Below, one piece after another: positions 34,064 through 45,957 of a stretch of 64,000 nt of DNA (positions are counted from its first letter, which is position 1; every line of letters starts with the position of its first letter). The position numbers and the translations under genes are program-made. Origin of the DNA: Coriolopsis trogii (lineage: Eukaryota > Basidiomycota > Agaricomycetes > Polyporales > Polyporaceae). The DNA lies in NCBI GenBank assembly GCA_020543525.1, contig JAHYIO010000001.1:4030001-4094000 (forward strand), in the 5' to 3' direction. Under the pieces are notes generated by a model. It was not told the DNA's origin, did not search any database, and saw only the letters and a program-made list of their open reading frames with translations.

Positions 34064-35885
34064 ATGTCATGTCTTACCGATTTCCAAATCTACAATATCC
34101 AAGCTTATATCGATCATGTCGGAAGGAATGCCAGTGCCAGCCAAGTCGCGATCATTGGGAATGTATCTCCCTGTCATCAAGTACTCTACAACTATGACTT
34201 GCTCTGGGAGATGTTCACTCGCTTCAGAGCAGAGGGCCGATCCAACTTCTGGCGCCTCAATCTACTTTCTTGCGCTCTCGTATCTCATACATTCAGCCAG
34301 GCAGCTCTCCGAGTGTTGTGGAACCAACTCCGCACTCTCGATCCATTCTGGTGTCTCTTGGCCCCTCCATGGATCGGCAGGAAAGAGATCCGAGAGGCTC
34401 CTGAGTTGTCACTACCCATAGTTTGTTCTATTTTTCCTCAACTGAGTGATATGCCCCGAACGTCGACACGGTTCTCCACAGATTCTAGAGGCCAGACTGT
34501 GGCAGGATCCTCAGCGACTGTCCCGTTTACAACAATATGCATCATACCTCGTCCACCTCGACACTTGCCTCTTACGCGCGCCGACTGTCCGCTGGGGTGA
34601 GGCGATCCTTCGGAGCGTTCGCGATCACATTGGCGGGTCACCCATCTTCCCGAAGTTGCGGTCCTTGGTCATAGTCCCTACACCTTCTGACCCCCCAGTC
34701 GACCTCTTGGCGCCTCTCCGTTGTCCCAGCCTGAGTTACCTGCGAATCATCGCCCATCGTGACAGCCCTAATACGGAGTATGAAGCTGTACTGTCACACA
34801 TCAGAACGACAGCCATGGACCTGGAGGCCTTGATCATCGAGGTATCTCTCCCACCAAGCGCACGGCTGGCAGAGGATATTGTACGATGTCCACGCCTACG
34901 GACAGTCCGTATCATGCGTTACATCACCTCTCTCGATGAGCTGCACACTTTGGTGACAAAACCGGACCTCTCCAATCTCTACATGTTCTTCGAACTCGAG
35001 GAGAGCAGCGCGCTCGTTGCTCAGCAAGACCCGGAGAAGGATTCCTCGCTACGCACGCTCGAGCTCCTCTGCTCTAGCTCTGACCTCGGACGTCTCCTCT
35101 CCATCACTCACTTCCCCATGTTAACCTCCGCAAAGTTCAACATCTTCGACCACACGGCTTCATCCATACACCACTACTCATGCACCGAATCAATAGCCCG
35201 CGCGCTCGGCCCAGTCGTCCTCCGAGACCTCCAAATCACCTTCACAGAGAGACACAGCACCGAGCACCCCTCCTCCCCCATCTCGCTCTCCTCCCTCCTC
35301 CTCCCCCTCTTCCGCATCCACAGCCTCGACAAGCTCGTCCTCCGCTTCGGCTCGACAGAGCGCCTGTCCGCGACCGACGACGTCTTCGCAGACATCGCCA
35401 AACACTGGCCCGCCCTCCGCACCCTCCGGCTCGACTTCCGCTCCTGGCACAAGCACGGCCAGATCCCCACCGCATCCGCGCTCGTCTCCCTCGCGCGCGG
35501 CTGCCCCCATCTGCACGAGCTCGTCCTTCCGTACCTGGATCCCCGCGTTCCCACTGAAGGTGATGCGGCCGCATCTGACTCCGCGTCCACACCCACACTG
35601 CTGGACCCACGAGCATTCCCTCATCCACTTCGCCGCCTCTTCATCGCGGACGATCGCAGGAGGGGTCCGGCTAGCACTGCACCCGCCCCCATGCAGCCGT
35701 CGGACACGCAGTCGGCCCAGCAGGCTGCGCCTTCGGCGCCTCCAGAACAGCTCGCGGAGATGATCCACAGGCTGTTTCCTCGATTGGATATTAAATGGCG
35801 TGCATACATCCGCGATCCTAATGGCCATTGGACGAAGGTGTTCGACGTTTTGCGGACTCCACGCCGTGGTGTTGGCACAGTCTGA
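34064..35885 (+). CDS. F-box-like/leucine-rich protein
   Basis: Two exons. The first starts MSCLTDFQIYNIQAYIDHVG and includes LLWEMFTRF and LLSCALVSHTFSQAALRVLW, the pattern of a basidiomycete F-box (ALVSHTF...ALRVLW). An intron of about 60 bases from near 34421 to 34481 joins LSLPI to ILEARLWQDPQRLSRLQQYA. The second exon runs to 35885 with leucine-rich repeats: FPKLRSLVIVPTPSDPP, CPSLSYLRIIAHRD, WPALRTLRLDFRSWHKHG, CPHLHELVLPYLDP. The tail ends RLFPRLDIKWRAYIRDPNGH. About 585 aa. Third-position C is high in the second exon. Likely SCF adaptor; target unknown. Confidence 0.82.
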
Positions 35886-36109
35886 TTATCTGCACATTCC
35901 ATGAGTATCGACTTGCTTGTATGAATATGTATCGCTATAGTTACTAAAGAGAGACTCTGCTCTGGTGTTCTCGACGACGGCGAGTGCTCTGCTGTGTCGT
36001 ATAGTCCGCATGACATTTTCATTCACTTCCATATTTACTATGGTACAACAAGGGCCGATTTCCGATGATTCGAATGCATACACTAGCTGTAGAAACATGT
36101 ACATGGGCT

Positions 36110-37097
36110 TCACCGGCGCAAGTACTGACCGATGGTGGGAATTGCTTTCGCAAGGACAATGATCGAAGTTACCATGGACGTCCATCCGAGACGTCTCGGC
36201 CACGGACCTGCGCCCAATACACCGGTCTGACCCACAGTCACAGCAACAAGGTCGTACAAGAGCACAGATCCGAATAGCGGGGACGAAGTCGTTGCAGCGA
36301 TAGGGAAGAGAGCGTACGTCAATGCTTGCACCATTGTACTGGGAGGAGCGCGGTAATGCTGTGAAAAGTTAATACCTTGTGCAAATATTATCATGAGAAA
36401 GACTCACAAGCGCAACACCCCCATTGTCGATGAAGTCCAAGACGCCAATCCCGGCAAATGTCTTGGCAACGAGATGCGTCAGCCGATGCAACATGGGGCT
36501 GTCAGGAGCCAAAGGAGGGAGAGCAGCAACAGCAGCGAGCTGAGCAAATGTGTTGATTGTAACGAGAACCTGGGATGCTACAAAGTTCTCCTGGAGCCAG
36601 AAAGCGAGCCAACCAGCTGTACATAGGTGAATGTTAACCGCGCTCACGACTGGCATTGTTGCACGGCCTACCGATGCAGAAGTTTCCCAGCGCATACACA
36701 GGCGCATAATTGAGGGCGGCCTTCCAAGCGTGCTTATTCTCATTGGACAGCAGCTTCGACGCGTCTTGCGCGACGTTCGTGGACGAGGGCTTGGCCGCGA
36801 TGGCCTGGTAGCCCGTAGGGGGTTCACTCTGAAAGAGCTTCCGAATCCATGCGAGCTGAATGACGACCTGCCCAGAGAAGAAGGCCGCAATGAACCACGG
36901 GTTCGGAGAGAACGCGAAGTGATTCTATGTGCAAAACAAGTAAGTGACGTGGGTGTATGCGTCGAGTCGATGATCCTCACCGCCTCAGCGACATCCTTCA
37001 TGTTCGGTGTCGTTATCATGCCATAGGTCTGGACACCAAAGTTGACGAGGAACGAGCTGACGGTAAGGGCACGGGCGCGAGACACTTCGTTTCCCAT
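36110..37097 (-). CDS. Multi-pass membrane protein of unknown function
   Basis: Start MGNEVSRARALTVSSFLVNF leads into the first helix; then VQTYGMITTPNMKDVAEA. After introns come FFSGQVVIQLAWIRKLFQSE (second helix), WKAALNYAPVYALGNFCI, AGWLAFWLQENFVASQVLVT, FAGIGVLDFIDNGGVAL, ALTYALFPIAATTSSPLFGS and WTSMVTSIIVLAKAIPTIGQ. Six or seven helices, about 260 aa, stop at 36110. I do not firmly recognise the family; it resembles fungal hypothetical integral membrane proteins such as DUF1774, without proof. A second frame upstream (about 37100-37190, SWGPILSFALIAHIAQP) also looks hydrophobic, so the 5' end could include another exon. Confidence 0.7.
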
Positions 37098-37467
37098 GAT
37101 GCAGTCGTGTTGAGGAGACTTGGCTGTGCGATGTGGGCGATGAGTGCGAAGGAGAGAATGGGACCCCAAGATGCGAACTCGTCCAGGTTATATGACGCGT
37201 CCCGAAGGGATTGACGGGGACGGGGCGGACATCGACGCGTGATGTCATATGTTCGCGGGCGATCGAAGGATGTGCTGTCATGCATGACCATCTTTATTCT
37301 ACAATGAACGAGCCCCACATATACAAGCATTTACAAGGCTAGCAACAGCTTCTGATCAGTTAACAAAGCGACAGCAAGTGGACGACATGAGATACAGCGA
37401 CATACCTGGATAGATCGTACAACAAGTCGCGTCCTTACATCCCCATAGCAATGCCATAGTCCATCTA
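37098..37467. other. Intergenic between two minus-strand genes
   Basis: Promoter side of the membrane protein and 3' side of the nuclear-type protein. The hydrophobic frame near 37100-37190 may be a missed exon or coincidence. Confidence 0.35.
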
Positions 37468-38899
37468 TCATCCAGCCTTCGCACGCCGCTTCAAACCCTC
37501 TATGACCAGCAAGCGAGCAGAGAGGTCCAGCCCCTTCTGTCTCAGGTCGTCCTCCAACTTCTCCAGCGCTTGATCCGAGAGCCTGCCCAAGCCCTTCATC
37601 CGTGCGTCGTCACTGATCCCAACCTCACGCAGGACGTCTTTGATGGCCTTGACGTCGCGTTCCAACCCGTTCTCTCGCAGGAAGCGTTCTACCGGATCCT
37701 CCTCTGTTGATGTGGCGTTAGGCCTCCTAGGGATTGTCTGCATGGGCTGAGTAGTCGTATGCGTGCTGGACGTTGATGCACTCGACGGGCCAGACAGGAT
37801 TGTCGGTTGTGTCGTCCTCTTGCTGTGATGCCCTCCTGGTCGACTGGTTAGAAGGGTATGATCTCGTTGGAATTTGGCCGATTTGAGGTGCATAGCGAAG
37901 TTGTACAACGATTGGCCGGGGCCAATGAGGATGAACTGGGAGGTCAGAGGTGATCTTGTGAGTCCATGTCTACACCGTGCGCCAATTGCACTCTACCCTT
38001 GAGCAATGAATATACGGGCACGTTACACCCCATCGCGAACCATCGTCTCGAATCGCACGAACAGTAGATACTGCGTGAGAGAGATGCGGGAACTGGCCTA
38101 GCACGCGCTCTATCGCTTTCTCCATCCATGCAGGCTGCTGAAGAAGGAGTCAATGTACGGTTCATCATATCAAATATCTCGTACCTTCGAACGGTGCTCA
38201 TCCTCCGGACGTTTCGTCTGCGCTGGCCCTTTCGACAGTCCTGCACTCGCCCCCGACGGAGTGGGTAGCCCCGTCAACGCGCCTTCAGCAGTGCCGCCGT
38301 TGTTCGTAACACGACGAGGGGTCCGGGGGTTGAGTAGAACCTCCATGGCGTGGCTATGCACCTGTCTTCGCGGGAGAGCCGGTGCGCTAGGCCCAGATTC
38401 TGGCGGCGCGGGTGGCTTCTCATCCATCTCCGAGTCGGACGAGACTACGATCCACTCGCGGACCTCTTCCTCCTCCTCAGCGTCCCCCGGGACGGCTTCG
38501 CGGAGCACAACGCTTGAGACTGGCCCAATGCCAGCGCGATCAACGTAACTCACCAGCGACCTTGTCACCAGCCAGCCGTGCCGATTTGCGAGGTCTCGAG
38601 CTGGGTCCGGATGCCCCTTCTTCCCCCGGAATCCTCTCCTCCCCTTCTTCGGCCCCCGTCGCACGACGCTTGCGTGAGCTGTACGTCTTGGGCGGCGGCC
38701 CAGCGTACAAGTCGTCGTCCGAGTCTTCTCTCTCACCGTCGTCGATGTAGTCGGATGTAGGCCTTTTTCCCTTACCGTGGACGGCGGTGGACCCCGACAT
38801 GGCGTCCTCGTCCTCTATATCTGAGCTGAAGCGATAGTTCACGTTCATTGCGCCTCCCAATTCAGCTGTCAAGTACGAGCGTCGTGAGCTGCCAGACAT
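37468..38899 (-). CDS. Acidic, probably nuclear protein of unknown function
   Basis: Start MSGSSRRSYLTAELGGAMNV, then an acidic low-complexity region (DYIDDGEREDSDDDLYAG, EEEEEVREWIVVSSDSEMDE) mixed with basic stretches SSRKRRAT and SRPRKSARLAG that could be nuclear localisation signals. A middle exon gives QPAWMEKAIERVLGQFPHLS and VRAIRDDGSRWGVTCPYIHC; an intron near 37931-37995 joins to FILIGPGQSLYNFAMHLKSA. The C-terminus is helical: ERFLRENGLERDVKAIKDVL then LEKLEDDLRQKGLDLSARLL, ending RRAKAG. The frame is open upstream to 39076, so 59 more residues are possible. Family not recognised; chromatin or transcription role is only a guess. Confidence 0.65.
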
Positions 38900-39679
38900 G
38901 AACGCAGACCGCTCGAGGGAACCGTAGGGAGGGCTCTGGCGGTGCGACGTCGGACATATGATGCTCTCTAAGCATGCTCTGCACCCACCTAGCACGGCGC
39001 GTCTATACAGTTCCTGAGGAGAAATAACGAGGTCGTATTGCTGGTGAACGTGCAAGCGCAAGCGCAAGCCTCGCAACGTGAGTGCGACCGAACTGTGAAC
39101 ACGAGCTCATCTGGATCTTGGTATTCAAGCGCTCGAGGGAGCGACCCGTGATGGGCAGACCGATTCCGTTCGTCTCACTAAAATCAGCTTGAGCTGCACA
39201 GTTCTCACCGTCTCTCATGGAAATTCCGTCAGCGCACGACTTCGCGACATACCATACTCCGGCTTGTTCTCGATCTTCGTCTTTAGCATGCAAAGGTACC
39301 ATCTGTCTTCCTACCACTGTGCCTTCCGCCGGAGGTTCCGATACTGCACCGCTCATGTACTGTTCTTGATGCACCACCGCGAATGTGCCGCTATGCAGAA
39401 GTGCCTGGATCGACCTTGACGTCCATGGTTTGACAGTGGAAGGCAGGTCAATAGACTTCGATACGACTTCTTTGCGTCGGCCACGAGTGTCTTGTGCCCA
39501 GATAGGCTGAAATGCTTCTCACAGGGTAGAGAGGTCTGACGGGCCAGGCTGGCTTGGACACTCTCCTCGGCCAAGTTGCGGATCAGCATAGTCACGACGA
39601 TGGCGAACTCGACTGGTGTCAGTGCCGTCTTTGTATCGCAGCGCGGATTTCGTAGACAGCAAGGGCAGACACAGGGGCC
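38900..39679. other. Divergent intergenic region, no gene seen
   Basis: Between the acidic protein (minus) and the small secreted protein (plus). Open frames of 70-120 aa occur but show no family signal. Confidence 0.4.
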
Positions 39680-39687
39680 TATAAATA
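39680..39687 (+). promoter_or_regulatory. TATA box of the small secreted protein gene
   Basis: TATAAATA, 78-85 bases before the ATG at 39765, inside a short GGCC-flanked imperfect palindrome. Confidence 0.6.
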
Positions 39688-39764
39688 CAGGCCATCGCAA
39701 TCGCTGTGACTTCAGAGCGAACACCCAGCCTCATATAACTCCTTCAAAAAAACAAAACTTCACC

Positions 39765-40205
39765 ATGCGCTTCATCCTCAGCCTCCTCGCTTTCTCGCTC
39801 ACCGCTGCGTACGCGAACCCCGTCCCAGACGACGGTCGCGTCATCGCCCACCTTGAAGCAGCCCCCGCCCTCACCCTCACCCATCCTCCCCTCCCACCCA
39901 CATCCCTCAACCTCACATCTCCCGCTCCCGCCGCCGCCCCAAACCCGATCCTCTACGTCTGCTCGGCGGCGGACTGCGGCGGCAGCTGCTTCGCCCTCGG
40001 GCTCCTCGGGCTCGGGCAGTCAAACTGCTTCCTCACCGTCGCGTTCGTGTCGCTCATGCTCTCGGATCCGACCCACTTCTTCGCGCCGAACGTGGTCGAC
40101 GTCGCGCCCCAGAACTGCCAGGACTGGCTCTCGATCCCTCAGCAGGGCGTATGTTACAACCTGATCGGGCAGACGCCTTTCCATCAGTATGGCTCCTTCC
40201 ACTGA
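39765..40205 (+). CDS. Small secreted cysteine-containing protein
   Basis: Single exon, 146 aa. MRFILSLLAFSLTAAYANPV is a signal peptide with likely cleavage after AYA. The next part is Pro/Ala/Thr-rich (LTLTHPPLPPTSLNLTSPAP), then a six-Cys domain: YVCSAADCGGSCFALG, GQSNCFLTV, PQNCQDWLS and GVCYNLIG. The even number of Cys after a signal peptide suggests disulphides in an extracellular protein. No named family recognised; it fits the loose class of fungal small secreted proteins. A strong TATA box lies upstream and the codon use is highly C-biased, which suggests strong expression. Confidence 0.78.
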   Translation: MRFILSLLAFSLTAAYANPVPDDGRVIAHLEAAPALTLTHPPLPPTSLNLTSPAPAAAPNPILYVCSAADCGGSCFALGLLGLGQSNCFLTVAFVSLMLSDPTHFFAPNVVDVAPQNCQDWLSIPQQGVCYNLIGQTPFHQYGSFH

Positions 40206-40644
40206 GGCAAGGGACGTGCTGTTGATCCCATGTCGAACCTGCAATCTGGAGGACTGTGCGCGGGGTAAGCAACAAGGATCTCTACTGCGGTTGGAGGTCA
40301 CTGATTGCAAGCTTAGACCGAACAGAGTCATCACGAGTGTCACTGCTAGTCTTCGTGGGATTGTTGCGCAATATGCTAGTGAAGGAATATGTATCTGTCG
40401 TCGAAACTCTGTAAACAATCCGCGCGACTCTCGTTTCCCAATGTATAACAGCGCTTGAACACGTCGGATGATGATAGCCTGATATCGCGCGTTTGCGCAT
40501 CAATTTCTTGTGCTAACGGTGTTATGTAGCGAACGGACCCGGATACCTTTGCAGAAGCTACAATTTCTTTACCGTCGGATAGTGATCTACAAATGCAAGA
40601 CATTTTGTTTGAGTGCCATGACCACCTCGGAGACATCGGTTACA
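40206..40644. other. Convergent intergenic region, no gene seen
   Basis: Between the 3' ends of the secreted protein gene (plus) and the HET gene (minus). AT-richer than its surroundings; no gene recognised. Confidence 0.4.
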
Positions 40645-42654
40645 TCATATGATATGTAGTGTGCGAAGTGAATGATCAGCCCAATGCTCAGTGTCTACTC
40701 TGGCTCTACCTATGCGACGATAGAATTCCGTTGCATTATATATATTAGTATCATGAATCTCGGATTCCGAGTCCACTCTATGAGCCCTCACTAAGGCTAA
40801 GCAGAAGACGGCTCGTACCCCTTTATATATACCGACGAGAATGACCTTCAAATCCGGCACCCCTACGTACTCCAGTGTATCATACGATAGGGACCCGATA
40901 GCGCAAACCCCTCCTGTGTCCGACGGTCGATCATCAGATCCCGGTTTCTCCGCGTAGAGGTCATGCAACGACTGGTCTGATTTTGATGCAGGATTCCAGT
41001 TGGCAACCATCGTGCTCGCCTTGAGGACCAGCACACCAGAGATCACCTCACCGTACGGGTTCGTATCGCGCTTCAGTCCGACGTCGCATGAAACGAGCGT
41101 ACAGAAGCTGGCAGCGTCTCGCGCCTGAGGAACACCATTCATGGTCTCAACAGCGCCGTCCACCGCCGCCCAGCTCCAGGATGGCGCTCTGTATCTCGAC
41201 AAGGGCGCAGGAAGTCGCGAGTCCGTCTCGCTCAAACCTTTGGCCACACTCCAATGGAGGGCGCGGGGAAGCTGATGTGTCCATAAGCCAGCGACGTAGC
41301 GGCTGTGAGGCCAGAGCGGCTGGAACTGCTCCGCTACACCCGCAATAGCAACGAGCTTGTCTTTCTGTTTCGTGAGCGTCCGGCCGGTGTAGTTATTGAT
41401 GACGATGTCCCAGTCGTTCTCGAGCTCCGCTTCTTCTGCACCCGAGCGGTTCCTCTCAACGTCCGCGAAGACGGTGTCAGAGAGGCGCGGGTATATGTCA
41501 GGCAGTCCGAGAGGAGAGCGGTTCACGTTGATCCGCGTCTTCTGGCACTCGTACTGAAGCGCGTGGCTGCAGAAGAGGAGACGGCGGGGTGAAAGGACGC
41601 GCTCTTCAAGACACCATGCCCGCTTGTCGACGGGCTCGTCAAGCGTGGGCCAATCTACGTATGTGCGATGGAGAAGCATGGTCCCAAGCAGTCCGTCCTG
41701 ACTCCGGAACGGCAGTGCGATAGGTGGCTGGAAATATCTTGGGGGGTCATGGAGGAAACCCTCGCTAGCCCGCTCCGCGTTAGCTGCAACGAGGGTCACG
41801 TATGCATTTCGGAAGTAGATGCGAATCTTCTCTATTTCGCGACCCTTGTCTTCGGCCGAGTCCTGCATGATACAGAATGAGTCGACCCATAGTTAGCGGA
41901 GACCCAGGCGTGATGTGACAGAGATTGCATCGAGGATCGTTTGGGGAATAAGCTGCGTTTCGACGATAGTGTGGTACGTGTCAATATTGTCAGCCGTTGT
42001 TCTGTTGGGTTGCTCCTCGCCCCAGACATAGCTGAGAGCTGCGTACATCTCCATTGCATATGATTCGGTGGTGACCAAGCGCGGTTTCTTGGGATCAAGG
42101 CAGTCCAGTACTCGAGTGGGAAGTGGAGTTGTTGTCGGACGAGGGCAAGACTCATGTGTCTCGGCGCAATCCTTGATGCATCTCAGCACAAGCTCGCAAT
42201 TATGGACCGTGTCGGTTGGCATAGGCAGGCCACGAGCCAGAATAGAGGTTGCAGCGACATCATCTACACGGTACCAGGTGTGTAAATACCGTTCCCATCT
42301 GTACTGAATCACAAACGTACCGTCCGTTGTGCAGACAGTGTGATCCTGCGAGTCTGGTATGTCGGAGGCGTCATCGACAACGAATGTCAATATTTCAAAC
42401 GGAGGTGAAGAGTATGTTCCTTCTACAGCTCGGAGGCCAACTGATACTAGGAATGCTCTCTCGGGGGACGGAGGTGATGGGATTGAGTACTGGTCTATGG
42501 CATCACAGACCATGCGGCAGAAATGGCATGTTCTGGCTTCAACCTGTAGATCCAACCAAGGCAAGGTTTCGTACTTGCAGCCGCCTGTTTTGTACCATTT
42601 ATCCTCGTTTGATAGAACCTGTCTCATTTTTGCAAATGCTTTCTCCGAGAACAC
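40645..42654 (-). pseudogene. HET-domain protein with in-frame stop in the core motif
   Basis: HET (heterokaryon incompatibility) domain protein, a family that triggers cell death on non-self fusion in ascomycetes and is expanded in mushrooms. One open stretch starts MFSEKAFAKMRQVLSNEDKW, has ARTCHFCRMVCDAID, CPRPTTTPLPTRVLDCL, and YAALSYVWGE, the first HET motif. At 41893-41895 a TAA sits exactly where Tyr is expected in the second motif (LGLR-stop-LWVDSFCIMQD). The frame then continues unbroken for 407 codons with AYVTLVAANAERASEGFL, RAWCLEERVLSPRRLLF and APSWSWAAVDG to the stop at 40645. No intron could remove only the stop. Otherwise it would be about 660 aa. Either a recent nonsense allele or a base error. 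Confidence 0.85.
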
Positions 42655-43161
42655 TAGTCTCCAACATCTTTGACAGACGAGGGATTGGATGTTCTGTGCC
42701 AGAACATGTCATCAACGCTATTATCAAACAAATACTGCGAGACTAATCCACGTACACGAGTGGTCATGACTAACTGACTGTCTCGGACGGCGTAGTACCT
42801 CCAAAACTGAGCAAAGAGGAGGGAGGGAACGTGCGTGATCCCGTCAAGGAAATATGCACAAAGCCTTCCAAAGTGATGTGGAACATAATGTAAGTTTCGA
42901 CATATGTTCGAAATGGGGCGCAAACACTCGTTGAAGTCGATGGCCATGGTGGTGGGAGAGAGGCATTGCGGCGGCATGGCCTTGGCAAGATGCACTGGCT
43001 CAGATTGAATCACGAGACCGTGCGAGTGACGTGTGACTCTGCGTAACGCGACGCGCATGCGGCGCTTCGACTGCAAGTATGAGCCTGACGCGGTCAGAGT
43101 ACGCAAGCCTCAGCGTTGCTTAACTTGATACCTCCACCGGCTCTCTCATCCCGCCTAAGCC
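42655..43161. other. Intergenic, HET gene to proteasome alpha-5
   Basis: A minus-strand frame of 150 aa (42654-43106) is present but has no recognised motif, no splice partner and no start support, so it was not called. The right end holds the promoter of the proteasome gene. Confidence 0.4.
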
Positions 43162-44239
43162 ATGTTCTTGACCCGTTCAGAGTACGGTACGAAACCGCGC
43201 AGTAGTCTCAACCTCACCTCGAGTGTTGACTGGCTTTCTAGACCGTGGTGTAAACACCTTCTCTCCAGAGGGCCGTCTCTTCCAAGGTGTGTACACAACG
43301 GCCAGACAATCACTATATATCGTCCTTACATCTCTATTTCTGCAGTCGAGTATGCTATTGAAGCTATCAAGGTATGACTCTCGTCGCATATACCTCCATG
43401 TTTCTTACCAACTCTCGTACTCCTCCTCACTAGCTCGGCTCAACAACAGTTGGTGTCCGCACACCGGAAGGCGTCGTCCTAGGCGTCGAGAAGCGCGTCC
43501 AGTCTCCCCTCATTGAGTCGTCCTCCATCGAGAAGATCATGGAGATAGACCGCCACCTCGGCTGCGCCATGTCCGGCCTCACCGCCGACGCGCGCACCAT
43601 GATCGACCACGCGCGGGTCACGTCCCAGAACCACGCCTTCACCTACGACGAGCGCATCAAGGTCGAGTCAGTAACACAGGCCGTCTGCGATCTCGCGCTT
43701 CGGTTCGGGGAGAGTGTACATGACGAGGACGCGATGATGAGTCGGCCGTTTGGCGTTGCGCTATTGATTGCGGGGATCGACGAGCTGGGGCCACAACTGT
43801 GAGTGTTCTTGACCACTTGGCGAACGTGGAACGTTGTGGATTCTGAGGCAATACGGTCGCATAGGTTCCATACAGATCCTTCGGGTACCTTTGTTCGTTA
43901 TGATGCGAAGGCGATCGGGTCAGGGTCGGAAGCGGCGCAGAGTGAGCTTCAGGACAAGTGGCACAAGGTATGTCGACATTCATTGCCTCGCTGAACGCCA
44001 ATTTATGCGTCTCCTATAGCAAATGACTCTGCAAGAGGCGCAAATTCTCGTGCTGAGAGTACTGAAGCAGGTCATGGAAGAGAAGCTTGATCAACACAAT
44101 GTGCAGCTCGCTCAGGTACATTCATTATTTTCGTCTCAGTTTATTGATATCTTTATACGGACTCTCGCAGGTCACTCCAGGGGCCGGCTTTGAGATTCTG
44201 AACGAAGTACGGCTAAAAGAAATCGTTGACTTGATGTAG
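43162..44239 (+). CDS. PUP2: 20S proteasome subunit alpha-5
   Basis: Alpha-ring subunit of the 20S proteasome (PSMA5; Pup2 in yeast). Exon 1 is 43162-43186, MFLTRSEYD by splicing to [20 protein letters not shown], the alpha-subunit signature with [20 protein letters not shown]. Then [60 protein letters not shown] and [19 protein letters not shown]. The exon after the next intron gives [20 protein letters not shown], followed by [20 protein letters not shown] and [20 protein letters not shown] before the stop at 44237-44239. Seven exons, about 245 aa, which is the usual length. All exon joins are in frame. Essential housekeeping gene. Confidence 0.96.
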
Positions 44240-44455
44240 AAGATCGGACTTGGGTGGCTTTGCTATCATCATTGTACCTTTACGCAATTGTAAGTTGTGG
44301 GCTTGAACTGCATGAACAGATACTTTCGACTCTCAACTGTCATCCAACCCGAAGGATGTGATAACGGTGAGTAGTAAACGAGAATGCTTGCCGTGCTGAT
44401 ATTGTTACTAGCTATACATGAGGAAACATCTTCTATACTTCGCCGACTAATCCTA

Positions 44456-45957
44456 CTACTTGGCGGGCTCGAAATCTTCAACTGTCTTGTAGAACTCTTC
44501 CACAAGCCTCTTCTGCTGTTCAGCGCCCGGCACACGTCCAATCCCTGGCACCTGTGCGGAGGGCAGATCAACAGGGCCGCATCGCGTCGAGCATCATATG
44601 CATACATCAGCATGTAACACGACGAGGGCCTATGCACGGAATCGCAATGGACGGATGTACGCACCTCAGTGTCTCCAATTGCGCGGATGACCATGTGCTT
44701 CCGACCCCAGAGGAGCTCTGGCGTCACTTCGTTGTCCATAGGATGCCCAGGAGGACCAGTCACCAAGCATCCCGCTTCTTGGCAAATGATAGCCCCTGCG
44801 CAGATGTCCCAAGGCCTGCGAGAATTGTCGTATCCATCACTGCACCCGCACATTCGCTCAGAACACGCACCATGTCCCGATCTCCCTATCCACGCCCCAC
44901 GCCCGTCAATCATCTTCATGCGCACAGTGTTCAGTCTCCAAGCACGTACCAGTACATGTCCAGCCCGCCCTGTGCGACGAGCCCGTAGTTGAGCGCGGCG
45001 CTCCCGAGGGAGCGTAGAGAGTGCGCCATCTGCCCGCGTTCGACGCCCGTCTTGGGATCGCCCGAGAGCCGCTTGAACGACTCGCCCTTCTTCTCCGTGA
45101 TGTCTTTTGCGCGGTCAGAGCCCCACTCGATGCCTGTGCGCGTACGCGTAATCCTTCAGCTTCGGCGCAGATCCAGGATGGGTCAAACGAAAGGGCGGTG
45201 GGGAAGAGGACAGGAAGAAGGAAGAGCGTGTGTGCACAAGATACGCACCGATGAGAGCCTGCGAAAGGTTCGGGAGTGGGAGCGGAGGACTCGCGAGCGG
45301 GAGCTTGACGGGCGGACGGCCGCCCTGCGCGAGGAACGCGCCGCCGCCCTTGGTCGCGGTGTAGAGCTGGTCGAGGAAGGGGTTGTATATCACACCGAGC
45401 ACGGGGCGCTTGTACGAGATGAGCCCGATCGAGATGCAAGTGTGCGGGAAGCCGTGCACAAAGTTCGTCGTTCCGTCTGTCAGTCCACGATCACCACTTG
45501 GCGCGGGGATGCGGCGGGGGCGGGGGCGGGGGCGCGTGGAGAGGAGACGTACCGATGGGGTCGACGCAGAACGTCGGCTCGTCCGTGACCTCTGTCCGCC
45601 CGTGTTTCGCGTAGGTCTCTTCCCCGATGCTATCCCAGTCCGAGTCCGCGTCCAAATCCGAGCACGAACCGAAGTTGAGTATGATGGCTCGTATCCCAAT
45701 GGACGCGCGCGTATGAGCACGGTCGGTACTCACAACTTGAACGTCGGGTACGACTCCCCGATCCTCGTCTTGACGAGCTCCTCGACCGCGACGTCGAACT
45801 CGGTGACGAGGTCGACTGAGTTCTTCTTCTCCTCTGTCTGCGCCGACTTGCGCATCGCCTCCGAGCCGCGGAGCATGATCTCGCCGCCCTCGCGCGCGAG
45901 CTGGACCGTCCACGCGAGGATCTTCTGCAGCTCGTCTTGTGAGAGTCTCTGGGCCAT
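44456..45957 (-). CDS. Inositol monophosphatase family protein
   Basis: Mg-dependent phosphatase of the IMPase family, which releases inositol from inositol phosphates; fungal quinate-pathway QutG proteins belong here too. Start [20 protein letters not shown]. Then [30 protein letters not shown] with metal ligand Glu, CVDPI joined to [20 protein letters not shown] (the DPIDGTTNF metal motif), [20 protein letters not shown], and [20 protein letters not shown] (WDICAGA signature with the last metal Asp). The final exon joins [20 protein letters not shown] and ends EDFEPAK at 44456. About 330 aa with seven or eight introns. All metal-binding residues are present. Confidence 0.92.

Noticed and set aside
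42654..43106. 150-aa minus-strand frame upstream of the HET gene
   Set aside because: No recognised motif, no splice link to the HET gene, ordinary composition for a chance frame.
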